This document shows positions 22,454-33,964 of a stretch of DNA of 64,000 nt, in pieces (the stretch's first letter is position 1; each line of letters begins with the position of its first letter). The notes under the pieces were generated by a model. It ran no database searches. It was given only the letters and a program-made list of their open reading frames with translations, and was not told the origin of the DNA. The stretch comes from Adiantum capillus-veneris. Lineage: Eukaryota > Streptophyta > Polypodiopsida > Polypodiales > Pteridaceae. Where the stretch lies: assembly GCA_014529385.2 (NCBI GenBank), contig CM043966.1:108956087-109020086 (forward strand), written 5' to 3'. Position numbers and translations under genes: made by a program.

Positions 22454-23230
22454 TCAATTCTTTCGTGTTGACAAGTACACACCAAGGACATAATTTGTCT
22501 CAGAATCACTACACTGATTTACAATTGTGTTGTATGTATAGACTCTCTTATCTCTTGCATACAACCATCCTACCAACCATGGAATTATGGTTCTCTGCAA
22601 GAAGTTTTGAAGTTGCTCGAAAGTTTGCCTCCACATCTTTGGAAATATAAGATATGTCCATGGCATGTTCCACATCACCCTATATGGAGTGTCATCAAAA
22701 ATTAAGGTATTGTTTGCATCCAAATCCTCAAATATTCCAAATATCACTCAAATTTTTGTGATAAACCTTGTAAATCCTAACATAATATTTGGATTTTGGC
22801 AATTTTTGTTACTCATAAACACCTTGAACTTGGTATACTGCTCAGGAAACATTTTTGTGTGATGCGTTGCACCCTTGTTAAGTTATAGCAACTCCATATC
22901 CATAGCTCAAAGTATTCAGCACAAAAATCCAAAAAACTTTGTGCGTCTGGTCGCACCACATGATAAACTTCATCTTTATCCTCCACAAGTCGCATGTGTT
23001 GAGCCCAAGATGGCATAGAATCTCCATGTTTCATTTCAATTGTCTTGAGAAGTAACCCCTCTAGATCTAAGATAAGTACTCTTTTGATGTCCTTGAAAGA
23101 AAGTGGTAGGTGATAAGGAGGTGATTCATTCCTTGGACAGGTCTTAGAGGAGGTTGGATGGGTAATTCAATAGTTTTCTTCAATTTATGCCAGCATATAG
23201 CCAATCCATTTTTCTGTAATGGTTCTGAAA
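22454..23230 (-). pseudogene. FCP1/NIF-type phosphatase-like gene, copy 2
   Basis: On the minus strand the reading begins near 23130 with FKDIKRVLILDLEGLLL, the position of the FCP1 DxDx nucleophile motif, here D-L-E-G. It goes on to VYHVVRPDAQSFLDFCAEYF and LWIWSCYN (the RP...FL...V-IWS region). After a frameshift near 22860 and a TGA near 22758, the C-terminal motif follows: NNTLIFDDTPYRVMWN (DD of motif III) and IFPKMW. HAD-fold FCP1 proteins remove phosphate from the RNA polymerase II tail. Replacing the second Asp by Glu suggests loss or change of catalysis. An intron acceptor (ctttaatttcag) near 23229 suggests more exons upstream. It is a diverged paralogue of copy 1. Confidence 0.7.
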
Positions 23231-23489
23231 TTAAAGAAAACAAACACTTAATGCAAACACAACAATAGACATGAGTTTTACATTGTCTAACCTAAGGTTT
23301 TATTAGATACCAAAATCCATCTATGATCTACTCATTAATAGAAAGAAAGTCAAATTAAAATCCTGACTCTTTTTTTGCTACACTCTCTCTTAGTCTCAAT
23401 ACCATGGAGGTCAACTAGACTTAAGTCAACTAATAACTACTACTTGTTCTTAAAGGTATGCTTGAAGTGCATAAGGCTTAACCAATGCT

Positions 23490-26400
23490 CTAGTGTAGAA
23501 TGGGTATTTAGATCTCAAGGTCTACCACTTATCCAAGCAAAGATCCATTTAGATATGGAAACCCAATTTTTCTTAAATATAGTGATATAGAGTGGACAAG
23601 TGGTGAATCCTGAGACAAACCACTCATGCTACTAGGGATAATAGGTTGGACAAGTGGTGGACCTTGAATGTAAACCCCCCATGTACAAAGTATCAGGGGT
23701 TTTGGGTATTTCAATCGGACTCTAGCATCTTCGAGATGGTGGAGCTTACTTCTCTCCATGTTTCAATGGAGTCTATCTTGGATAAATGGTGGAGCATCAT
23801 TCTCTCCATGTTTCAATGGAGCCTAGCTTGGACAAGTGGTGGACGTTTGTTTCTCTCTATGTTTGAACAGATTTAGCTCGGACAAGTGGTGGACCTTGGA
23901 ACAAAATCCCCATGTAAAAATATCATGGACATTACAAGTGGTGAGAAAAAATACCATTCAATATATAACCTTATAGGTTGGAAAGTGGTGGACCTTAACA
24001 CCCAATTATTATTAATATAATGACATAGAGTGGACAAGTGGTGAATCTTGCGACCAAACCTACTAGGAAAAGTAGGTTGGACAAGTGGTGGACCTTGAAT
24101 GCAACCCCCCATGTACAAATATCACTCATGCTACTAGGAATAATTTGGTATTAAGGTCCATGTTTCAATGGAGCCTAGCTTGGAAAAGTGGTGGACCTTT
24201 GTTTCTCTCTATGTTTCAATAGAATTAGCTTGGACAAGTGGTGAACCTTGGAACAAAACCCATGTAAATATGTCATGGGCATTACAAGTGGTGATAAAAA
24301 ATACCATTCAAGGTATAACCTTATAGGCTGGACAAGTGGTGGACCTTAGCACCCAATTCCTCTTTTATAATGACATAGAGTGGAAAAGTGGTGAATTGTG
24401 AGACCAAACCTACTAGGGATAATAGGGTGGACAAATGGTTGACCTTGAATGTAAATCACCCATGTACAAAATATCATGGGTTTTGCGTATTTCAATGGAG
24501 CCTAGCATCTAGGAGACATGGTGGAACTTACTTATGTCCATGTTTTAATGGAGTCTATCTAGGAGAAATGGTGGAGGTTCCTTCTCTCCATGTTTCAATG
24601 GAGCCTAGCTTGGACAAGTCGTGGACCTTTGTTTCTCTCTATGTTTAAATATGGTTAGCTTGGACAAGTGGTGGATCTTGGAATGAAACTCCCATGTAAA
24701 ACATATCATGGGCATTTCAAGTGGCGAGAAAGGATACCATTTAATATATAACCTTATAGGTTGGACAAGTGGTGGACCTTAATGCAATATAATGACATAG
24801 AGTGTACAAGTGGTGAATCTTGAAACCAAACCACTCATGCTACTAGGGATAATAGGTTAAACAAGTGGTGGGCCTTGAAATAAAACCCCCTAGAGTGTTT
24901 CAATGGAGCCTAGCTTGGAAACATGGTAAAGCTTGCTTCTCTCCATGTTTCAATGCAGCCTATCTTGGATAAATGGTGGAGCATTATTCTCTCCATGTTT
25001 CAATGGAGCCTAGCTTGGACAAGTGGTGGACCTTTGTTTTCCCTCTATGTTTGAATAGAGTTATCTTGGAAAAGTGGTGGACCTTGGAACAAACCCCCAT
25101 GTAAACATATCATGGGCATTAAGTGTGTGAGAAAAAATACCATTTAATATATAACCTTATAGGTTGGACAAGTGGTGGACCTTAACACCAATTATTCTTA
25201 ATATAATGACATAGAGTGGATAAGTGGTGAACTTGGGACCAACCTACTAGGGAAATAGGTTCGACAAGTGGTGGACCTTGAATGTAAACCCCCATGTACA
25301 AAATATCACTCATGCTACTAGAAATAATTTGGTATTAAGGTCCATGTTTCAATGCAGCGTAGCTTGGAAAAGTGGTGGACCTTTGTTTCTCTCTATGTTT
25401 CAATAGATTTAGCTTGGACAAGTGGTGGACCTTGGAACAAAACCCCATGTAAATCATGTCATGGGCATTACAAGTGGTGAGAAAAAAATACCATTCAAGC
25501 TATAACATTATAGGTTGGACAAGTGGTGGACCTTAACACCCAATTCCTCTTAATATAATGACATAGAGTGGACAAGTGGTGAATCATGAGACCAAACCTA
25601 CTAGGGATAATAGGTTCGGACAAGTGGTGAACCTTGAATGTAAACCCCCCATGTACAAAATAATATATGGGTATTGGGTATTTCAATGGAGCCTAGAACT
25701 TGGAGACATGGTGGAGCTTATTTCTCTCCATGTTTCAATGGAGCCTATCTAGGAGAAACAGTGGAGGTTCTTCTCTCATGTTTCAATGAGCCTAGCTTGG
25801 ACAAGTGGTGGACCTCTCTTTCTCTATATGTTTTAATAGAGTTAGCTTGGACAAGTGGTGGACCTTGGAATGAAACCCCCATGTAAAACATATCATGGGC
25901 ATTTCAAGTGGTGAGAAAGGATACCATTTAAAATATAACCTTATAGGTTGGACAAGTGGTGGACCTTAAACACATAGTTCTTCTTAATATAATGACATAG
26001 AGTGTACAAGTGGTGAATCTTGAGACCAAACCACTCGTGCACTAGGGATAATAGGTTGGACAAGTGGTGGACCTTGAATGTAAACCCTCATGTACAAAAT
26101 TATGGGTTTAGGGTATTTCAATGGAGCCTAGCTTGGAGACATGGTGGAGATTGCTTCTCTCAATGTTTCAATGGAACCTATCTTGGAGAAATGGTGGATC
26201 ATCCTTCTCTCCATGTTTCAATGGAGCCTACCTTGGACAAGTGGTGGACCTTTGCTTCTCTCTATGTTTCAATAGAGTTAGCTTGGACAAGTGGTGGGTC
26301 TTGGAACAAAACCCCTTTGTAAAACATAGCATGGACATTACAAGTGATAAGGAAAAATATCATTCAAGATATAACCTTACAGGTTGGAAAAGTGGTGATG

Positions 26401-27990
26401 GACCTTGACAAGTGGTGAAGGATACCATTTAAGATATACCCTTATAGGTTGGACAAGTGGTGGACCTTAACACCCAATTATTCTTAATATAATGACATAG
26501 AGTGGATAAGTGGTGAATCTTAAGACCAAACCACTCATGCTACTAGGTATAATACGTTAGAGAAGTGGTAGACCTTGAATGTAAACACCCCATGTACAAA
26601 ATATCATGGTTTTAGGGTGTTTCAATGGAGCCTAGAATCTTGGAGACATGGTAGATCTTGATTCTTTCATGTTTGAATGGCACCTATCTTGGAAAAATGA
26701 TGGAGGTTACTTCTCTCCATGCTTCAATGGAGCCTAGCTTTGACAAGTGGTGAACCTTTGCTTCTCTCTATGTTTGAATAGAGTTAGCTTGGACAAGTGG
26801 TGGACCTTTGCTTCTCTCTATGTTTGAATAGAGTTAGCTTGGACAAGTGGTGGACCTTGGAATGAAACCCCCATGTAAAACATATCATGGCATTTCAAGT
26901 GGTGAGAAAGGATACCATTTAAGATATAACCTTATAGATTGGACAAGTGGTGGACCTTAATACATAGTTCTTCCTAATATAATGACATAGAGTGTAAAGT
27001 GGTGTATCTTGAGACCAAACCACTCGTGCTACTAGGGATAATAGGTTAGACAAGTGGTGGGCTTGAAATAAAACCCTCCATGTACAAAATAAAATGGGTT
27101 TAGGGCATTTAAATGGATCCTAGCTTGGAGACATGGTGGAGCTTTCTTCTCTCCATGTTTCAATGAAGCCTATCTTGGAGAAATGGTGGAGCATCCTTTC
27201 TCTGTTTCAATATAGTTAGCTTGGACAAGTGGTGGATCTTTGGTTCTCTCTATGTTTTTTAATAGAGTAGCTTGGACAAGTGGTGGACATTGAAACAAAA
27301 CTCCATGTAACACATATGGGTAGTTCAAGTTGTGAGAAAAAAAACCATTAAAATATAACTTATAGGTTGGACAAGTGGTGGACCTTAAACCCAATCTTTT
27401 TAATACAATGACATAGAGTGGACAAGTGGTGAATCTGAGACCAAAGCTATCAAGCTACTAGGGATACTAGGTTGGAAAGTGGTGGATCTTGAATGTAATC
27501 CCCTATGTAAAAAATATCATGGGTTTAGGGTGTTTCAATGGAGTCTAGCATATTGGAGACATGGTTGGAGCTTGCTTCGCTCCATGTTTCAAGTGGTGGA
27601 CCTCAATTATTTCCCTTACGAGTTTCAGACAACCCATACACTTTGCAACTATAAAGGTTGGAAGAGTGGTGGAGCTTTGTTTATTTCATGTTTTAATGGA
27701 TCCTAGCTTGGACAAGTGGTGGACCTTGGAAAAAAGTCCCCTGTACAACATAGCTGAGTTTTTTATGTTTTAATGAGAGAGAGATTTGACAAATGGTGGA
27801 GAGTGCTTTTCTACTCTTCATAATACAATGATGTTATAGGTTGGTTACATGGTGAATCTTAAGGCCAAACCTCCCATATTACTAGAGATGATAGGTTGGA
27901 CAAGTGTCAACCTTCTATCATTTCTCATGCCTATAATTATGGACAATTAGTAGAATAGCATCTTTCTATGTTGTCTAGAGTCTGAGCTTG
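23490..27990 (-). repeat. Left satellite arm, part 2 (higher-order array)
   Basis: Units of about 400-440 bp, made of four to five versions of ttggacaagtggtggacctt with conserved linkers (aatgacatagagtggacaag, tactagggataataggttgg, ccccatgtaaaacatatcatggg, accttataggttggaca). Landmark linkers recur near 23905, 24255, 24690, 25090, 25445, 25880, 26310, 26870 and 27300. The orientation is opposite to the array at 36690-43290, so the two can pair as the stem of a very large fold-back. Confidence 0.93.
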
Positions 27991-28785
27991 GACAAGTAGT
28001 GGACTTGCTACTCTCTTCCCTTGGTTTATTAGTTTGAAGACTCAATATATATACTTGCTTAGATCTATATAATTACTCATTAGTTAGGTTACAAGTAGGT
28101 ATGTAATTTGTTAGCTCAAGGGACTTTGAATATTGAATAGTAAGAAAGTCAAGTGTTGGTTTGAAGATCTTTTGCTTATCTAAACTAGACTCTAACTCAA
28201 TAATAAGTCTCTTAAGTTCCACGAATTGTCCTATCTAGGCTCCAAAAGAGTCTTAATTGGTTTGTGCTAGATTCTAACTTCCTTGATGGGGTAGAATCCT
28301 AGAAAAATGAGGCACTATAAGTTTTACCTTAGCTCAAATGGATTTTCACTTAAACTAGACTGCAATTTGGCACTCTAGTATCTTTGTCTTGATGGAGTTT
28401 AACACTAGATACATAGTAGTGATATTTAAGCTTATGTCTTCACTTGATCGAGATATGAGACCATACTTTCAAGGTCACCACTTGTCTTACCTAAAGACCA
28501 ATGTGAGACATGGGAGCAAGAAAGCCATCCGATATTGTTTTAAGGACTATTACATAGACAATCAATAACTTAAGTAAAGCAAAAAAGACTTGATCTTTCA
28601 CAATTAATAACTTAAGTAAAGCCAAAAAGACTTGGATCTTTGACAGTTTTTTTCAAACTAAAAAAGCACAATCTCATGCTAACAAAACTATAAATCACAA
28701 TTGAAAGTTTTGAACGAGAAAAAGATCAACAATCTTATAAGAAGGATACTTTTCATTTCATTTGATGATTACAAACTAAAGAAAG
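27991..28785. other. Single-copy spacer
   Basis: No gene and no satellite word seen. The phrase caataacttaagtaaagc-aaaaagacttg-atcttt is tandemly doubled at 28560-28640. Confidence 0.5.
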
Positions 28786-28990
28786 TCTCTCAAGAAATTG
28801 ATAAACAAAAAATGTAGGTGACTGCTTCATTATTTTGAGCAAACAAATCAAAATCTCTATTGATTGAGCTCCATCTAGTAGTATCCTTTGTAAGATCCTG
28901 CAAGAAGGAATAAAAAGAAAGATTTGTTAGATACCATGCACATGAGTGTTCAAGTTGTGTATCAAGAATATATGACATGTCACTAGTACC

Positions 28991-30426
28991 TTAGGGTTGC
29001 TTTCTATCCAGCCTTAGAAGATTGTTCTCAGCTTTCACCTTATTTATATAAGCCTTTGCTGTGGTTGCCTTCAAAACTCCTTTTGTGTTACAACCCAATT
29101 GCCTAGCTAAAGTGGTCAATTGTGACGCCTTCATGCTTTCAATGGGTGTACGCTCCTTTGCTAAGATCTCTTGTATTTGGGCTCTTCTCATTTCATTGCG
29201 GTGGCTTGTGTCACTTGCATTTTCAATGATAGTTTCATCCCTGTCACCTTTTGCAGGTGGTATTCTTCTTGTAAAGAACACCTTAGCTGACAAACATCAT
29301 TTCTCTGCTTCCAATACTCCATGATTTGTTTGTATTCACTATCATTTGTCACTATAGGTTGTCCATAACGATTAGAAGCAATTAAATCACGCACATCCCT
29401 TCTCTCATCAAGCTGAATCAAGTATGGCAGTAGCTCCTCCAAGAGCATATTGTCAACATCTTCTCAGCATCAAATTGTGGTGGAAAAATGCAATTGTTTT
29501 GCTGGTGAAATACATCCCTTGTAAGGAGAGTCATCAATAAGCACTGTTCTTTGTGGATCACATTCAAACCCCATGGCAATTTTGGCTAGAGGCTTGAACA
29601 TTGCCTCAACGTTTGGATTGTCGGGTCTAAACAATTTTTGAGTTTGAGCGGTGTAGCAAACATCTTGCGACCAAATTGCAAAGAAAGGCAATGTATCCTC
29701 AGCTAAGTTGTTTAGTGCTGCTGCAAGGATTTGATACACATTATTCCTAGTAGCTGTCGACCAAATTGCAACATTAACCTCTGTAAAATAGTCTTCAAGA
29801 ATTGGATGCAACCTGGCCTGAGTATAATATATCTTTTGAATCCATTTGCACTGAGTTGTGGTGTGAGGATGGTTGAGGGGAACGTTTACAACAATAGACC
29901 ATTTAAATCCAATATAATTGTAAGCATGGATTTCTCAACATCTACGCTACATGACGTAGTACCAATTGGCAATAGCTCGTGAGTGGACTTTTCAGTCTCT
30001 TTTGATGTATGTTGCATTTTTGAAGCATCGATTTCTTGGTTCTCATTATTGGAAGCTTGCTCAAGTTGCACAACACTAGACTCTAGTATAGAAATATCAT
30101 CCATCTTGGGCACTTTAGAAACCATAGAATCTATGGATTCTATAGTTGTTGACTGAACCATAGGAGCATTATCCATCCCAGTTGTGAATCTAAGAAAACA
30201 CACACACAAATGGTATCTCAAAACCACTAGATTTTTATTCACCATATTTATATGTAGAACTCCTAGTAAGAAATTTATTTAAGGTAAAGTCGTTGTTAGA
30301 ATCCTTGCAACCATTTTCAGCATTCGTACACCAAACACACTTGTCTAAAATACAATCTACTAACTCAACATTTTCCATCCTACACTTTATTAAAGATGAG
30401 TACTTAAAGTGAAAACTAAAAGCCAC
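28991..30426 (-). pseudogene. FCP1/NIF-type phosphatase-like gene with SAP-like tail, copy 1
   Basis: The gene reads on the minus strand. An upstream exon (to 30246) is followed by an acceptor (tgtgttttcttag) at about 30191, then a Ser/Glu-rich region and MLTIILDLNGLLL. This places D-L-N-G at the FCP1 catalytic motif. A stop follows, then RYIILRPGC, a frameshift near 29812, and EVNVAIWSTATRNNVYQIL with RTVLIDDSPYKGC. Two more one-base shifts (near 29500 and 29460) lead into MLLEELLPYLIQLDERRDV, the usual end of plant FCP1-like domains. The tail (SQLTTLARQLGCNTKGVL) looks like a SAP DNA-binding helix pair and ends at 28991. Some shifts sit in A runs and could be assembly errors. The Asn in the motif is also known from plant FCP1-like proteins, so activity cannot be judged. 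Confidence 0.75.
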
Positions 30427-30828
30427 CCTTGTTGAGGAAACATGGATACAAGGTCCACCAAATGTCCAACCTAGACTACAAGCAAAAAATTAGAGATTTG
30501 GCTTAGATTTGGATTCAAAGGCCACCACTTATTCAAGTAAGATAACTCCACTTGTTTAAGACAGTAATGTTTGAAGGCCCACCACTTGTCCAACCTAGAC
30601 ATTGATTTAATTTTGGTAAGATTTATCACAAATCTAGAGTAGAATCAAGATTCTATGGCCAAGGTAGTCAAATATGTTAGACACACACAAAGCATAAGAG
30701 CACTTTAGATTCTCGTTGAGCATAAACTAAAAAATAATAAATGTTATATTCACTTGAGATTTCATCCATGAAAAATGAAAATGATGCATGTACTTGAGAT
30801 TTCCATCCATGTACAATACTTTACAATG
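30427..30828. other. Intergenic, with orientation switch of the satellite
   Basis: Three isolated satellite words now in the GGTCCACCA orientation (30451, 30520, 30578). This marks the change between left and right arms. No gene. Confidence 0.55.
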
Positions 30829-31266
30829 TCAAGTAAAGTTATAGTCAGCAAACAACTCTTCTCCTGCTTCAACTTGACAAATAGTCTCAATGCATACATG
30901 GCCATATTCTTCTGACTTGATGTGTGAAGAGGTGCATTTATGCCAAGGTGGCAAATTTGGATCAAATGTATAGCGTACGTTGGGACAGACATTTGTACTG
31001 TGAGAACTATTTATATAGCCCGACACGTTTCCTTCTTCTACACAACCAATAATGTATGATTGATCTTCCTCTTCTTCTATGTTTGGATCCTTAGAAGAGA
31101 ATATTTATAAGCTCTTGGAAAAATTTTGCATATCTTTTTTCCAGTCTTGAAATCTATACTTATGCCCTCCATAGTTTAGAATAGTCAAACCACTTTCCAG
31201 GGTAGTATGCACAAATAGCCCATAACCAGCTCCTTCAATACATGAAAGTCGCACTTCAAAATCCAC
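30829..31266 (-). pseudogene. SET-domain protein fragment
   Basis: The minus-strand frame starts at VDFEVRLSCIEGAGYGLF, the opening strand and GxG turn of a SET domain. It continues LNYGGHKYRFQDW, passes an in-frame TAA (31105-31107, CAA expected) and resumes with SYIIGCVEEGNVSGYINSSH. The N-H-S-C motif is altered to INSSHSTNVCPN, with extra residues. The end is CQVEAGEELFADYNF, the conserved GEEL-x-x-DY with the catalytic Tyr. SET domains transfer methyl groups to lysine, usually on histones. Pre-SET or other domains are not seen, but sequence upstream of 31266 may hold another exon. It lies in the same direction as the FCP1-like genes and the ParB-like gene. Confidence 0.75.
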
Positions 31267-31439
31267 ACCGTTAATATGGAAAATTACATCTTTGGGAATA
31301 GGAAAAGTTGGTGTCCAAAAGGATCTTCATGCCAATCATAGTGTGAATACATCTAGTTTTTATATCACTTAACTCCTTTGTGTCTGCAAAAAGAAGAAAA
31401 TATTATGCATAAAATAATGACAATATCAAAGAAAGATAT

Positions 31440-33480
31440 CATTATTTTATAGTCCAATAGGTCCATTGTATGGAAGACTTAGAGTGCCTCTTACATGGTG
31501 CCTCCAAGGTTTCCAAAAAATAAAAATCATTGGAAAAAAAGGCCACTGTGTCTCCAATCTATTGCCCATTTGAAGCATAGAGAGAACCAAGGTCCACCAC
31601 TTGTCCAAGCTAGACATGGAGCATTGACACAAGATCCAACACTTATCCAAGAACCCTATAGTATATGTGGTAAACATGGATGGGCATTGATGCAACAAAA
31701 GTAGTCTAGCTCCTCATCCATCTCTTTTTTCTTGTAGCCTAGAGGGATTAGTTTCAAGGTCTATCACTAGTCAAAAACTACACATAGAACATTGATACAA
31801 GGTTCCACACATGTGAAACCTATCATCTCTAGTAGCATGGATGGTTTGATATCAAGGTTCACTGCGTGTCCTACCTATACTCTATTGTAGCATAGAGATT
31901 CTGGTTTGGTGGTACTACACTTGTCCAAACTTGGCTTGTTGTTGATATCTGGAGGTAATCAAGGGTCCTCCACTTGTCCAAGTTAGGCATATAAACAATT
32001 GCAAGGTCCACATGTGTACAACATATGATTGATTTATTTAGCATGCATGGTCTTATTTCATGGGCAACCATCTTCTCCAACATGTGTCCAACCTCGGCTC
32101 CATTGAAGCATGGAGAGAAGCAAGGTCCACCACTTATCAAAGCTATTATTTTCTCCCAGTGCTTTCAAAACCCATAATACGTTGTACATGGGGGGGGGGG
32201 GGATTCTTGTTTCAAGGTCCACCACCCTTGGCTAAGATTGGATCCATTGAAACATAAAAGAGAGCAAGCTCTACCATTTTTCCAAGCTAGGTGCCATTGA
32301 AACATGAAAACCCCATAATATGTTGTATACGGGGGGGTTTTTTTCAAGGTCTACCACTTGTCTAAGCTATGGTCCATTGGAACATGGAGAGAATCAAAGC
32401 TCCACCACTTTTCTAAGCTAGGATCCATTGAAACATGGAGAGAAGCAAGCTCCATTGTTTGTCTAAGCTAGGCTCCATTGGAAATGGAGAAAACAAGCTC
32501 CACCACTTGCCTATTATTGCATAGAGATTCTGGTTTGAAGGTCCACCACTTGTCCAACCTTGCCTTCATGTATGGAGATAATAAAGGTGCAATGCTTCTC
32601 TAAGCTAGGGACATAAAAGAGTTTCAAGGTCCACTACATATACGATCTATGATGGGTTTGTAGCATGGGAGGTTTCATTTTAAGGTTGACCACTTCTCCA
32701 GCTCCGCTTGTCAACCTCAGATCCCATTGAAGAATGGAGAATAAAGGTGTACCAACTCTCCAAAATAGGCAAGAAAATCTCTATAAAACCCATGAATTGT
32801 TAATATATGCTATGCTGTGGAGTTTTGTTTGAAGGTCCACTCCTTATCCAAGCTACAATCCATTGAAGCATGGAAATAAGTAAGATATATCTATAGTCCA
32901 AGATAGGATCCATTGAAACATAGAGAATCAAGGTCCACCACTTGTCCAAGCTATGCATGGGTAATTGATATAAGGACCACTACGTTTTCACCTATACTAT
33001 GCTCTATCATGGATGGTTTCATATACCACCAATTTTCCAACCTATTTAGTAGGTTGTATTATGGGGGTTTGGTTTCAAGGTACTTCACTTGTCTAAGGTG
33101 GGTTCCATTGAACCATGGAGAGAAACAATGTCTACCACTTGTCCGAAATATGCTCCTTTAAAACATAAAAGCAAGGTCCACCACTTGTCCAAGCTAATGT
33201 TTCTCTCCATTGAAGCATGGAGAGAAACAAGGTCTACCACCTGTCCAAAATATGCTCCATTGAAACATAAAAGCAAGGTCCACCACTTGTCCCAAGCTAA
33301 TATAACAAATGGGTGTTGGTTACAAGGTGTACCACACTTGTCTAAACTAGTCTCCATGCAAGGTCCACACATGTCCAAGCTATATGATCTTGGTTTGAAG
33401 TCTACCACACCTCTTGAAATTAGGATCCATGTAAGGTCCACCTTTTGTCAAGCTATGCCTTTAGTGAGTACTAAAACTAA
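31440..33480 (+). repeat. Right satellite arm, degenerate inner part
   Basis: Scattered versions of aaggtccaccacttgtccaa with linkers such as gctccattgaaacatggagag. They are irregularly spaced and much diverged, unlike the regular array beyond 36.7 kb. A run of about 15 G occurs at 32190-32203. Confidence 0.85.
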
Positions 33481-33964
33481 GTAAATTGCAGTACTTAAAT
33501 ACCTTTCCAAGCTCATTAAGATTTTGGTCTCTAAGGCCACCACCACATGTCTAATCTATGCTCTAATTGATTACTTATGCTAGTTCTCAAAGTCCAAATA
33601 TAGCTCCCTTCTAGCAAGGTTAGTTTAAATTTAGGCTCCAACACCTGTCTAAGCTAGGTTCAATTTATGAAGCATCACCATTTAACCATGCTACGATCTA
33701 ATGTATCATATCAAGGGGGTATTGATTAAAAGGTCCAAAACTTATTGAGTTCAAGCTCTTAAGTAATTAAGTCTTTGTGAGTATTAAATGTTATAGTTTT
33801 AGTCTAAAGATCCACCATTCAAAAACTCAAGTAATTTACTATTTACATTCAAACCTTGAATGCTTGAGATAAAAAATACAAACTCAATCAATACTATATT
33901 AAAGCAAAATCTAACATTAAGAGTATCAAATCAGTAACAAGAAACACTAACATGCACAAGAAAC
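33481..33964. other. AT-rich spacer downstream of the ParB-like gene
   Basis: A few weak satellite words and no gene. It probably holds the 3' untranslated end of the minus-strand gene. Confidence 0.45.
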
